From positions 558,001 to 622,000 of the forward strand of contig JAGPYM010000004.1 of the NCBI GenBank assembly GCA_020736575.1: DNA of 64,000 bases, read 5' to 3'. Position 1 is the stretch's first letter; every line of letters begins with the position of its first letter. This DNA comes from Thelonectria olida. Lineage: Eukaryota; Ascomycota; Sordariomycetes; Hypocreales; Nectriaceae. Below the pieces are notes generated by a model. That model was not told the origin of the DNA. It made no database searches and saw nothing but the letters and a program-made list of their open reading frames with translations. This document shows, piece after piece, positions 9,772-20,885 of the stretch. The position numbers were made by a program, and so were the translations under genes.

Positions 9772-11907
9772 CTAAGCAGGGCGAATAGCATTCAGTAACA
9801 ACACATCAATCTTGGTTCCCTTTTCGAGTTTGCCTTTGCCGCTCGGGAGGCAGGCTAATGCATTCGCCGACCTCAGACTGCCCACCTTGGAACTGCGCTG
9901 ACCTCCAGTGCTCGTAGCGGAAAGCAAACCATCCTTACCTGCGGTGACAACTACACGATGATATTCAGGTCGAGGATCTAGGAGGAATTCGTGCGCGAGG
10001 GTAGCCTGGACCTTTGGTAGGCCAGCGGGTGTCACGCCAGCAAGTTTGTGAAGCGACGGAAGGACAAAGAGATGAAACGTGACGAGAGCTGAGGCCGGAT
10101 TGCCTGGAAGCGAGAAGATGACCTTCTGCACGCGCTGTCCCGCGTTGTCCTTGACAGGAACCGTGGCGAAGGTGGTTGGCTTGCCTGGCTTCATGGCAAC
10201 TCGCCCAAAGTGAATAGTGCCTCCGAGAGAGCGTTCAATGGTGGGCTTCAGGAGATCCAACTCGCCCATGGAGACGCCGCCGCTGGTGATGAGGAGGTCT
10301 GCCCGGCGGAGGCCGTCCCGCAACGTCTCTTCCAGCGTGCCGGGCTTATCTTTGGCGATGCCGAGATCCACGACTTCGAAACCCCATTCTTTGGCGGCGG
10401 ACATGAGCGTGATGCGGTTTGTGTCGCGAACTTCGCCTAGCCTCATGGGCCCGGGGCGGTCGTGCTCGATGATCTCGTCACCGGTGGACAAGATGCCGAC
10501 AACAGGACGGCGGAAGACATTGGCCTCCCCCACGCCTACAGCAGCCAACAGGCCGATTTCACCCCCGACACCTGTGATGAGTTCTCCTTTATTCAGAATC
10601 GTGGTGCCTTCTTTGATATCGCTGCCCACTTCACGAACATTCTCTCCCTCTTTAACACCCTCGACCTGAATTTCAACCTCTTTCTCCTCCTTTCCATCGT
10701 CTGTCATGGTCTTCAAAACCGTGTCTTCTACCATAATGACACTGGTTGCTCCAGGCGGGAGAGGGGCACCGGTGGTGATTCTTGCAATTTCGCCCTCCTT
10801 GAGAGCTCCAATCTCACCAGGTGCGGCGTGAGAAACGGCAGTGACGGGGAAGACGCCTTTCAGCTGGCCGTCCTTGGGGACGACGACGGCATATCCGTCG
10901 ACGATGCTGGCGCGGAAAGCTGGGACATTCTCCTTGGCCTTTACATCCTCGGCTAGGACCGAGTTGATGATTGCAGTGTCGACCTTTGCAGTGTGGATCT
11001 GGGCCTCCGGTGTGTGCTTGCTGATAAGCGCAAGAGCGTCGTCCACGGAGTGCATCTCGTAGGGAGATTCTCGGTGTCGCCGAGAAGGGCCGAGTGAGGG
11101 GTCGTTGGACAGAGCATTGGGGTTTGTATGCCTAACGAGGTTTCCATGGCCTTGGCCGTGGCCGTGGCCATGACCATGGTGGTGGTGACAGCCGCGTCCT
11201 TGGTGGGCGGCCTGTGGTTTGGCACTACCAGATGCTATGCCGGCATCAGATTCTAGCTTCTTGACGCCTCCTGAGTGGAGCTGTCTTGAGTCTGCACCGG
11301 AGGCTTGTAGGCAGGCATGTGGAAGGAGTTTAATGACGGCCTGGAGGTTTTCTTTGGCGCCTTTTGGGGAGCCTGGGAGAGTGATGATGATGGACTTGTT
11401 GCGGACGCCGGCCACTGGGCGAGACATGATGGCGACTACTCAGATGAGTTAGATACATCAACGTTTAGAGGTAAAAGATGAAAGCGGTATATCGGATGAC
11501 AACTTACATGGCGTTACTTGAAGGGAGGCTGCAAGCATGCCGTGGACCAGGCCAGGAGCTTGCCTATGCAACAAAGGAGAAACAGCCTATTCAAGTGTTA
11601 ATGCATGCGTATGTTTCGAGAAGAACTCAGAGCTTGCCTCTGGTGTGCTATCGGCAGTTGCAAAGCCCGTTCCGCCAGTGGTCACAATCAGGTTGATAGC
11701 ATCAGGGCCGTCGACCCAAGCAGTGATCTGCCTCTGGATCTGTAACACATCGTCTGAGACGATCTTAGTCTCTACGACTTCCCACTTGCCTGCCCCTTCG
11801 TCTCCCAAGACCTGGGAGAGAATGGGACCCGAGGCGTCGGCGGAGGCATCTTGGGCTGCTGTGGTCGATATGATGAGAAGGGCGGCTTTCAAGGGGAGGG
11901 AAGCCAT
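9772..11907 (-). CDS. cnxE: Molybdopterin adenylyltransferase-molybdenum insertase fusion (CnxE/gephyrin type)
   Basis: Three exons (11907-11638, 11586-11508, 11435-9772) give 670 residues. The N-terminal G domain (MogA/Cnx1G-like) shows DAINLIVTTGGTGFA at about 70-83, then TPE, then VSPLLHRQAPGLVHGML and MSRPVAGVRNKSIIITLPGSPKGAKENLQ. A linker at about 199-215 is strikingly His/Gly-rich (CHHHHGHGHGHGQGHG). The C-terminal E domain (MoeA/Cnx1E-like) includes GILSTGDEI, LITSGGVSMGELD and IFSLPGNPASALVTF. The enzyme adenylates molybdopterin and then inserts molybdate to make Moco, needed by nitrate reductase and xanthine dehydrogenase. Intron 1 (11637-11587, 51 bp) is best explained as a GC-AG intron. 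G-before-E order matches gephyrin and fungal CnxE, the reverse of plant Cnx1. Confidence 0.93.
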
Positions 11908-12226
11908 GGTGTGACGGCAAAGTGTGGCAATAAAGTAGAGAACAGATGATGGGAATTATTTGCACCTTGGTTAATTTCGTGCTCGGTATCAAGCAAATGC
12001 TTGCATTAATACATTAATCAGACAGGTTCAAGTTGAAGTGAGTGACAGCTGGTGGTGACGATGGGCGCGGGGGAGCTGTCGACTTGCGGCCCCACGGGCT
12101 CGGCGGTGAGTGGGGCTGGAGTCTCGCGACGCTGAAAAGGCTTCCATGACAAAGCTCCCGCGTCTCAACCTCACCCTCACCCTCAGCCATTCTCGACCAC
12201 GCGTCTGATCGCGCATATCCTTAGTC
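11908..12226. promoter_or_regulatory. Shared divergent promoter of cnxE and POP5
   Basis: The 319 bp between the two start codons hold no coding sequence. The POP5-proximal part has a short repeated CTCACC series (about 12168-12184), typical of a pyrimidine-rich leader. Confidence 0.4.
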
Positions 12227-12838
12227 ATGGTGCGAATAAAAGAGCGATATCTCCTCGTCAACATTGTCTACCCACCAGATCCTGCTCGCGCTGCGAAAGA
12301 AAACCTGCCAGACTGTCTTCTCCATCACCAACCGACCATCGACAAACTCACGCCTCAGGCTCTTGTCAAGGGTATCAGAGCGGAGGCCGCGTCGTTGTTC
12401 GGCGACTATGGAGCTGGCGCATTTGCTTCAAATCTCTGGGGTACAACACTTGATTCTTCCGATTTCTGTTCTCAATGCTCATCTATTTCATCTCTAGTCA
12501 AATACCTGTCTCTCGCTACATCAACTTTTATTCTTCGGTGCTCGAGAGCGCACTACCAAATGCTATGGTCAACCTTGACCTTTATGGATCATGTTCCCGT
12601 TAGAGATGGCAGGGCTTGCATATTCCGCGTCGTCCGCGTGAGCGGCACCATTCGCAAGGCCGAAGAGGAGGCCGTCCGACAAGCCAAGAGACTCATCATC
12701 GCTGCGAAAGAAGACACAACCGGCGCCAAGTCTTCTCTCTCCAATGCTCTGCAGTCTCAGGAACAGATCTCGCTCGACATCACAGATGATTCAAGCGACA
12801 AGGACGAGGATGAAGACATGGCCGACGCAGATGGTTGA
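12227..12838 (+). CDS. POP5: RNase P/MRP protein subunit POP5
   Basis: Protein subunit shared by RNase P and RNase MRP, acting in tRNA 5' processing and rRNA processing in the nucleus. Two exons, 12227-12440 and 12498-12838, give 184 residues. The start MVRIKERYLLVNIVYP and the core GIRAEAASLFGDYGAGAFASNLWVKYLSLATSTFILRCSRAHYQMLWSTLTFM then RVVRVSGTIRKAEEEAVRQAKRLI match Pop5/Rpp14-type proteins. The 57-bp intron (12441-12497) is a multiple of three and has no stop, so the unspliced frame stays open; it is removed here because NLWVKYL is the conserved join and because of the GT/CTCTAG ends. The acidic tail DDSSDKDEDEDMADADG is typical in fungi. Confidence 0.9.
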   Translation: MVRIKERYLLVNIVYPPDPARAAKENLPDCLLHHQPTIDKLTPQALVKGIRAEAASLFGDYGAGAFASNLWGTTLDSSDFCSQCSSISSLVKYLSLATSTFILRCSRAHYQMLWSTLTFMDHVPVRDGRACIFRVVRVSGTIRKAEEEAVRQAKRLIIAAKEDTTGAKSSLSNALQSQEQISLDITDDSSDKDEDEDMADADG

Positions 12839-12846
12839 ACCAGCCA

Positions 12847-14012
12847 TCATTTCTTCCTAACTACTTTGATTCCACTATCCGCTGGAACCGACATGTCGCC
12901 AAAATCCGGGTCCATGATCCCAGGCATAGGCATATCCGGTTGGAACGTCCCCATCTCCTTGGCTTGTTCTTCCTGGATGCGGGCCTGCTCCTCCTCCTGC
13001 TCAAGCTCCATCTTGTCGTACTCTTCTTTGGAGTCAATCCACCGCTCTTGGATGTCCTGCACCTCCATCAAGGACGATTCGTTTCTCATCGCAACAGCCC
13101 ATACTGTATCGTTGGCTCCTTCGGCACCACCAAAGACATATCCTCCAGCACGATCAATCACTCGAAGGATATGCATCATGCTCTTTTTGTTCTCGACGGC
13201 CAAGACTTCATACCTCACGAGGCCATAGCTCTCAATCAAGTTTGCAATGGCTTCGTGCAGCTTGCCAAACTTTTCGCTTCGCATGACTGGCGATTCAGCC
13301 TCGAGATGCGGCGTCAGATACGTCAAGTCGTCGACGTCGGTATAGTAATCGAGGTTGAAAGGCAAGTCTTCGTACGCTGAGACCTTGTCGATCTTGGAGA
13401 GAATGTTGACGTGTGGCATGTCCATTTGGATCATTGCTCGGAGCGAAAGAAGGACGTTGGAGACGTAGAGGGATGGCTGCGTTAGGCAGATGGAATCGGA
13501 GAGGTGGACGCAGACGAACTGGACGTGGTCAGCAAAGGAAAGATCCAACGAGCCGGAGGAGGCCAACCCTAAACCCAAGCTTCTGAAGCTTGTAGAAGAT
13601 ATTCCTTAACGAGTTGTGGTGTGTATAAAGCTCGACCTGTCCTGGACAATCAAAGAGAATGTAGTCCTCTCCAAACTCCTTGAGTCCCTCTTCCAACCAC
13701 TCAAAGTTGTGTTCTAGCTCTTCTAGGGCGTACAAGATGCCGCCGTTGGGGCCTAGTTTGTCATCGCGCATAATATCCTCAAGCTTGACGAGGTTGCGAA
13801 TGTCGAGGGCGACGGGGTAGTTCGTGTGATCGTTGGCGGGATCGAGGTTCACGACGGAGCACGCGCGCCCGATGGCGCCCAGGAACTGGTGCACTTTGAA
13901 TGGGATTAGCAAATGAATCAAGAGGGACGTGCGAGCTTGAAAACTCACTGCCATCGCAGTAGGTACTCTTGCCAGAGCCGGGGCTGCCGAGGACGAGTTG
14001 CGCGAAGGGCAT
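12847..14012 (-). CDS. GPN2: GPN-loop GTPase 2 (GPN2)
   Basis: Cytoplasmic GTPase of the GPN family, which helps assemble and import RNA polymerases II and III. Three exons, 14012-13949, 13893-13568 and 13518-12847, give 353 residues. Visible motifs: P-loop GSPGSGKST at 9-17, the family-defining Gly-Pro-Asn at 69-71 (KLGPNGG), DCPGQVELYTHH (G3 region) and NILSKIDKV (G4). The stretch LPFNLDYYTDVDDLTYL and IESYGLVRYEVLAVENKKSMMHILRVIDRAGGYVFG are GPN2-like rather than GPN1/GPN3-like. The second intron has a weak donor (GTTGGC at 13567), chosen because it joins LGFR-FVCVHLSDS in frame. The C-terminus is Glu/Gln-rich and likely coiled coil. Its stop codon lies 8 bp from that of POP5. Confidence 0.92.
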
Positions 14013-14512
14013 CTGGGAAGTTTGGCGATTGATGATCAAGGGTACATGGCTGGGTCGAGCTCGAGCTCAAGATGACCAGAGTCGGCGCAAACAAGAGTCG
14101 TCTTGCCGCTAGAATAGTTTCAAGCAAACCAACCAACCACAAGCTTCTGCGATTTGTAATCTCGCTGATTTTAGACGTTGTTCGAGTCTAGGTTTGGCGA
14201 AGAGTGACGATGAAAGGCCCCTCCATAACGCAGGGCACATGGACAAACTCGTCAGCAGCTCTTGGTTGTGCCGTAGTGGGGTTCTGTCGGCCAATCCTCG
14301 GGGTTCGAGCTTCACAAGAGCCCCGCAATCACAAGCTAAGTAACTGGGTCCGTCAAAAAGCAGCCGCTCGGCAGAGGCGCTCTCTGTTTTTTCCTCTTCA
14401 CATTAAAACTCGTCCTAGCAGCCTCCCTCGGCCTCGAGCCCTTCCCTTCTTTCTCCTCCCGCGAGGGCCTGTCCATGATGCTACGCTACCATGCGAAGCA
14501 CCATCTCCAGCC
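14013..14512. promoter_or_regulatory. Shared divergent promoter of GPN2 and NTE1
   Basis: Five hundred base pairs between divergent start codons. The NTE1 side from about 14390 is CT-rich on the + strand. An ATG at about 14475 upstream of the NTE1 start is in another frame. Nothing else recognisable. Confidence 0.4.
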
Positions 14513-17500
14513 ATGGCATCTGACTTGTCAAATGCCGCCCAGGCGGTCAACGCCATCACAACGAGCGTCTCCCACGCGGTCAGCTCGCTTCCAGCAGACA
14601 TGAGCTCTCTTCCCGCTACCGTAGCCGCCGATGGCTCGTACAGCTGGCTCGGCCTCTTTGGGTGGCTCATTTGGTTTATCCTACACGTTGTGTCCACGAT
14701 CCTCTACTGGGTCATCCGGATAGCAACGATTAATTTTCCCTCCATTCTGTACCACTTGTTCTCCACAAGCTGGACCGTCACCATGAATGCTACGACGCTG
14801 TATGCTTCCTGCTTACCCTTCACCCTGTCCGTTTTGCTGACTGGGGGTATCAAGCATGTTCATCATGGCCGGCATCTTCTCGGCTGGAAGCTGGGTTGTC
14901 AGATACCGCATCCTCAACATGTACTCCCGTCTACCACCGGAGCCACAGCGGAAGGAGCCCGAGATTGATCTCTTCCCTGACACCCACGAAGAGGGTGCCA
15001 AGTCGGGTTTGTCCAGCTATCTGGATGAGTTCCTGAGCGCCATCAAAATTTTCGGCTACCTGGAGCGACCCGTCTTCCACGAATTGACCCGAAGTATGCA
15101 AACGAGGAAGCTCATCGCGGGCGAAACGATCAACCTCGAAGAAGAGAAAGGGTTTTGCATCGTCGTTGACGGGCTGGTTGAAATCTTCGTCAAGTCGGGC
15201 CGTGGACCACGAGCAGCTGCAGCCCCCCGTCGCGACCTGAACATGGACTCCTCTGACGATGATGACGCTGCACCGGGTCAGCAGAGGTACCAGCTTCTGA
15301 CTGAAGTTCGAAACGGAGCGCCAATGTCTTCCTTATTCTCCATCATGTCACTCTTCACTGAAGACGTCAAGCTGCGCCCTCGCGATGATGATTCTCCGGT
15401 GCCTTCTGTCAGAAGCCGGAGCGCTAAACACGCCAGCTTCTCCAGATCCAGCATTCCTCGCATCCCATCTGATGTCCATCTCCCGATGACGAGTTCACCC
15501 CAGATGCAAGATGACGATGATGAGAGTGGGCCGCATGATTCATTCGGCCCCTCGAGTCCAGAGAACGACCAAAGGACCTCCAAGATTCCACACATGTCTC
15601 TGGATGGAATCGCTCCCGGCAATGGAAAGAGGCCAAGCATTCATAGGAAGGAGACCAGTTCAGCCCATCCAGATATCATTGCTCGCGCCACCGTCGACAC
15701 AACCATTGCCATCATTCCTGCAAGTGCTTTTCGGCGCTTGATCAAGATTTACCCCAAGGCAACATCGCATATCGTACATGTTATCTTGTCTCGGTTTCAA
15801 AGGGTGACCCTCTCTCAAGCCTTCAACTACTTGGGATTGACTAGCGAGGTTCTACAGACGGAAAAGAACATGATCAAGTACACCATGTGCCAGCTTCCAA
15901 ATATCCTGCGGGGCGATGCCCTAACCAGGCTTAAGGAGAAGTTCAGCCGGGAGCGAGAACGAATTGGCAAAGATGAAGAGACCAAAGGGATTGCTCTGCA
16001 CAACGCTGCTGCCACTCGCCGGAGAAGGTCCAGTACAACCCTTCGAAAGGAGGTCATGCTGCAGTCCATGTCTAAGCATCGTGCGACTTCATATGTCACC
16101 AGCACTATTGCACCGCCGAGAGAACGGTCTTCGCCTCATACGCCGAGCCCTGGTGATCTGCTTGCCAACATCCAGCTGGCTCGTGGAGTTGGCCGCGTTG
16201 AGGGGAGATCGCCGATCTTGATGTCAAGGCAAGACACAAACCCTCTTGATAGCCGGACCCTGAACAACCCCTTTGATCCTCAACGACACGGCCGGATCAC
16301 CATTGACCCTCGCGAAAGCGTCGATGAAGACAACTTGTTCCGAGCGTCCATCCTGGAATGCATGTTCAAGACACTGGGCTTGGATACCAGTGGCAATTCC
16401 TCGAGGGATCCCGAGTCGATAGAAGCCTCGCCTCGACTGGTATCTTGGGATCAAAGACGGTCCAAGGCTCTTTTCACAGGCACGGCAAGTACCAACGCAT
16501 TTGGGTTTATCGGGCCGTATGATGGATCTGCAGACGGCGACGCCGAATCTCTGACCTCGAGTGGTATAGCCCTGCATACTCCTCCCGATGTCCATGTTTT
16601 GGCCCATGACATGAAAGACGAGGTTGAGATTGTATTCTTCCCTAAGGGTTCTGTCCTTGTTGAGCAAGGTGAGCGAAATCCGGGCCTGTACTATGTCATT
16701 GATGGTTTCTTGGACATCGGTACGTCTGGCGAGGAAGACTCTCACAACATCATTCATGCCACCGGACCTGGCTCGTTCAGCCCAGGACCATCATCGCCAG
16801 ATCCATCCGCCATGGGGTCATTCCCAAACTTGGCACACACTGAAGCGGCCCGTGACCAAGCCGAGACTCAGAAGGGCAAACCGCACCGGAGAAGCGTGGC
16901 TCTCGTCAAGCCTGGAGGCTTGGCCGGGTACATTGGATCGGTATCTTCCTACAGGTCCTTTATTGACGTGGTTGCGAAGACGGATGTCTATGTTGGGTTC
17001 TTGCCTCGGGCTTCACTGGAACGAATTGTAGACCGATATCCCATCGTGTTGCTCACAATGGCCAAGAGACTCACCGATATTCTGCCACGTCTGATTCTAC
17101 ATATTGACTTTGCCCTGGAATGGGTTCAGGTTAATGCAGGTCAGGTACTCTTCCACGAAGGTGACGAGAGTGAGGCCATCTACATTGTTCTGAATGGCCG
17201 CCTGCGATTGCTACAGGACCGCAAAGACGGCGGCGTGTCTTCACGAGCCGAGTTCGGACAGGGTGACAGCGTCGGAGAGCTTGAGGTGCTCACTGAAAGC
17301 AGCCGTCCAGGAACGCTGCATGCCATTCGAGACACTGAGCTGGTGAAATTCCCTCGCACTCTCTTCAACAGTCTGGCACAAGAGCATCCGAACATCACCA
17401 TCAAGATCTCGAAAATCATTGCCTCTCGTATGAGGGCCGTGCTTGACGACTCGGCCAATATCCTGGGCAAGGATCCCAGTCTCACGCCCACAATCAATCT

Positions 17501-19296
17501 GCGGAAATCTACGATGAACATTCGCACCGTTGCCATCCTCCCAGTCACGACAGGCGTGCCAGTTGTCGAGTTCGGCAACCGTCTCATGGCGGCTCTTGCG
17601 CAGGTCGGTCCCACAAACGGCGCAACTTCGCTCAACCAAGCTGCGATTCTCAACCACTTGGGAAAACATGCTTTCAACAGGATGGGAAAGCTGAAGCTGG
17701 CTCAATACCTTGCCGATCTAGAGGAGAAGTATGGTCTGGTGGTTTATGTTGCAGGTAAGCACATTCGGTTCCCTTTTCCCTTGCCCCATGTTATGATGAG
17801 AAAACCCATGCCAGAGGCAAAGCCGATGCTGGTTCATAAACTCTAATTTTTTCCTGAATAATGTACTATCACACACAATTTTCTGCTTGCATCTGGGATG
17901 AAGGCTTGATGCTAATGTTGCCTTGTCAACAGATACCAATGTCAACTCGCCTTGGACTCAGACTTGCATCACGCAAGCTGACAGCATCCTTCTGGTTGGT
18001 CTTGGTGAGGGATCTCCGGCCATTGGCGAGTACGAACGATTCATGCTCGGAATGAAGTCAACCGCAAGAAAGGTCCTGGTGCTTCTCCACGCGGAGCGAT
18101 ACTCTCGGCCCGGCCTGACCAGGGCTTGGCTTCAGAACCGCATGTGGATCAATGGTGGTCATTACCACATCCAGATGGCATTCAGGACCAACGAAGTGCC
18201 AGTGCATCCTCCTTCCAAGAAGCTCGGGCAGGCACTCAAGGAACGAGTGCAAATATTGCAGGCCGAGATCCAAAAATACACATCGAGAAGAGTCCATCAC
18301 AATCCGTACTACGCCCCAGAGACGCCTTTCAAAAGCGACTTTCATCGACTGGCACGCCGTCTTTGTGGAAAGTCTATCGGCCTTGTTCTTGGAGGAGGTG
18401 GTGCGAGAGGCCTCACACAGATTGGCATCATTAGGGCTATGGAAGAAGCGGGTATCCCGATCGACTTGATCGGCGGCACATCGATCGGCGCCTTTGTCGG
18501 AGCCTTGTACGCGCGACACGCGGATGTCGTTCCCATGTTTGGTTTTGCAAAGAAGTTTGCCGGGCGTATGGCAAGTCTCTGGCGGTTTGCACTGGATTTA
18601 ACCTATCCATCAGCCTCGTACACGACGGGTCACGAATTCAACCGCGGTATCTTCAAGACATTTGGTGACACCCAGATGGAGGACTTTTGGCTCGAGTACT
18701 ATTGCAATACCACCAACATCAGCAAGAGTCGAGCCGAGTTCCACACCAGTGGATACGCCTGGCGATATATCCGAGCATCCATGTCGCTGGCTGGGTTGCT
18801 CCCACCTCTTTGCGACGAGGGCAGTATGTTGCTAGACGGTGGTTACGTGGACAACCTCACTGTGTCTCACATGAAGGGTCTAGGAGTCGACATCATCTTC
18901 GCCATTGACGTCGGTGCCCTGGATGACGATACGCCTCAAACGTACGGCGACTCCCTCTCCGGTGCTTGGGCGTTCTTCAACCGCTGGAACCCATTCTCAT
19001 CGCATCCTAACCCACCCACGCTGGCAGAGATCCAGGCACGGCTGGCATACGTTTCCAGTGTCGATGCGCTGGAGCGAGCCAAGACGATGGCAGGATGCAT
19101 CTACATGCGACCACCGATTGACGATTACGGAACTCTAGATTTCCACAAGTTTGATGAGCTGTATCAACTGGGCCACCAGTATGGGCAAGAGTTTCTCCAG
19201 AAGATGCGAGATCAGGGGGTTTTGCCGCTGGTGGAAGAGACTGAGGCCAAGCGAGCATTGCACCGGACCATGGCTCCTCGTCGAGCCAGTATTTGA
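14513..19296 (+). CDS. NTE1: Lysophospholipase NTE1 (neuropathy target esterase homologue)
   Basis: ER-membrane phospholipase B that deacylates phosphatidylcholine to glycerophosphocholine. Exons 14513-14799, 14855-17754 and 17933-19296 give 1516 residues, the usual fungal NTE1 length. Two N-terminal membrane segments ([25 protein letters not shown] and [18 protein letters not shown]) are followed by three cyclic-nucleotide-binding-like domains: [16 protein letters not shown]..., [28 protein letters not shown], and [27 protein letters not shown] with [15 protein letters not shown]. The patatin domain has the oxyanion loop LGGGGARG (about 1216-1222), nucleophile Ser about 1246 in GGTSIGAF, and Asp about 1364 in [10 protein letters not shown] Ser-rich charged insert of about 150 residues separates parts of the first cNMP region. 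All catalytic residues are intact. Confidence 0.97.
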
Positions 19297-20048
19297 TACT
19301 GTTGGTGGGTTTAAGAGGGAGTGATGGGATTCACACAGGCGCATACACACACACACACAAGAAGTACCATTCATTGGTTATTAAACAACCCTACATGCAG
19401 TAGACAAGGGACAGGCGTGTTTCTCGGTAGATTCAAGACGGCGCTCACGGCGGCAATACAAGACCCTTCTGATTTCAGCTGTTCGCGTTCCCACATTCAC
19501 ACATTCCATCATTCGATGATGGGTGGAAGATTCTCGAGGGTTGGGCATCGAAGCAGCGACGATCGCTGTGAAACGTCAACAATGACATCACGCTAGTGCC
19601 TGGCAACGCAGATCATGGACCCCACGTCGAATAACGTGTCTTTGGTGTCTCACCGCTGGCGTCACACCAAAACAACGAGAACTTGATTTGTGACAGCCTC
19701 GGCGCCTTATCTGTGCCTGTTTCGGCATCATGGGCGTAGATTGCGTCGAAAGGGGGGGGAGGTAATGTCAGGGTCTTGGTGATGGTTGCACGAGGAAGGG
19801 GGATATAATGTGGTTGGATGCCTCCGACAATGATGATGAAAGAAGTCTTCTAGTCGTTCAACTAGAAGGCTCCCGGTGACCACCACTGACGTCCCAAGTT
19901 GCCTGAAGCGAGACATGCGTCCTGGAGATGCCGTCAGCAGAACGTCTTTTCCCTTCACTCTAATAGCGTTGAAGCTTTCACCTCAGTCTTGACCTGATTT
20001 CACAACACTTCAACGCCACCTCACATACAAACTTATCTTATTCCTCTC
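19297..20048. other. Intergenic region with a CA microsatellite
   Basis: Region between NTE1 and the small basic protein gene. It contains a (CA)n run at about 19345-19359 in the NTE1 3' flank. I see no convincing coding sequence. Confidence 0.45.
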
Positions 20049-20159
20049 TATCTATACCACTTATCAAACAAACAATCTTTCTCCTCATATCTATACCACT
20101 ATCAAACAAACAATCTTTCTCCTCCTATCTATACCACTATCAAACAAACGATACTATTC
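20049..20159 (+). repeat. Tandem repeat of about 38 bp, nearly three copies, in a probable 5' leader
   Basis: Three successive copies begin tatctataccac at about 20049, 20088 and 20126. The first is 39 bp, the second 38 bp and the third diverges after about 25 bp. The unit contains atcaaacaaacaatctttctcc. It ends about 20 bp before the ATG at 20181, so most of it probably lies in the 5' untranslated region. Confidence 0.9.
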
Positions 20160-20180
20160 ATTCCTCTCCACTATCCCAAG

Positions 20181-20642
20181 ATGCCGAGACGACACAGCAC
20201 CACCTCTACAAGCCCCTATCCAAACCTCTCTCACTCTTCTTCACACAACCCTCGCCACCGCGACCACTACCCACACCGCTCCAGAACAGCGCCCGAGATC
20301 CGCGAAAAGGAAAAGGAGCACGGCTTCGACTGGGCCGACGGCATCTCCATCGCCCTCGTCGGCCTGCTGACGCTGATCGACCACGACAACAGCAAGACCC
20401 GTCGCCGCAGCCTGGGCGACGACAACAACAAGAAGCCGCGTCGCCCGAGCGCGGACGAACGCGACACCAAGACGCGGCGCCGAAGCGTCGACGAGCATGA
20501 GACCAAACCGTCCAAGTCGCGCAAGAGGGTGAGGTTTGGATTGCAGGACAGTGATAGTGAGAGCGAGAGGGGAGATGTCAGTGAGCGGTATTACGAGTAT
20601 GGGCCGCTGCCGGGGAGTCGGGAGAAGATTCGGGCCAAGTGA
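20181..20642 (+). CDS. Small basic Ser/Arg-rich protein of unknown function
   Basis: A single-exon frame of 153 codons that I do not recognise. The N-terminus is Ser/His/Arg-rich (MPRRHSTTSTSPYPNLSHSS); a short hydrophobic stretch DWADGISIALVGLLTLIDHD lies at about 49-68; the middle has three related basic blocks (KTRRRSLGDDN, KKPRRPSADERD, KTRRRSVDEHE), which look like a degenerate 20-residue repeat; the end is acidic then YYEYGPLPGSREKIRAK. RRxS sites could be kinase targets, which is speculation. G+C-rich codon use matches neighbouring genes, and a pyrimidine-rich leader precedes the ATG, which supports a real gene. It converges on the decarboxylase gene. Confidence 0.6.
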   Translation: MPRRHSTTSTSPYPNLSHSSSHNPRHRDHYPHRSRTAPEIREKEKEHGFDWADGISIALVGLLTLIDHDNSKTRRRSLGDDNNKKPRRPSADERDTKTRRRSVDEHETKPSKSRKRVRFGLQDSDSESERGDVSERYYEYGPLPGSREKIRAK

Positions 20643-20885
20643 TGTTGCGATGCTGAACCATGGCGATGATGGTACCATGGAAATGAAATGAGTGTATGAT
20701 CATGAGAGCGGCGATGGACTTACGGCAACAGGGCTTTGTAATGAGATTTAATGTGATTTAATGTGATAATGACTCCTTCTTCATCAACATATCTACATCC
20801 AAGTATCGCGTTGTGTCGTGCTAATATGAACTTGTGGCCGAAACCCCTTTTCTACCCAAATCTACACTTCTTCCTCTACCTTTTC

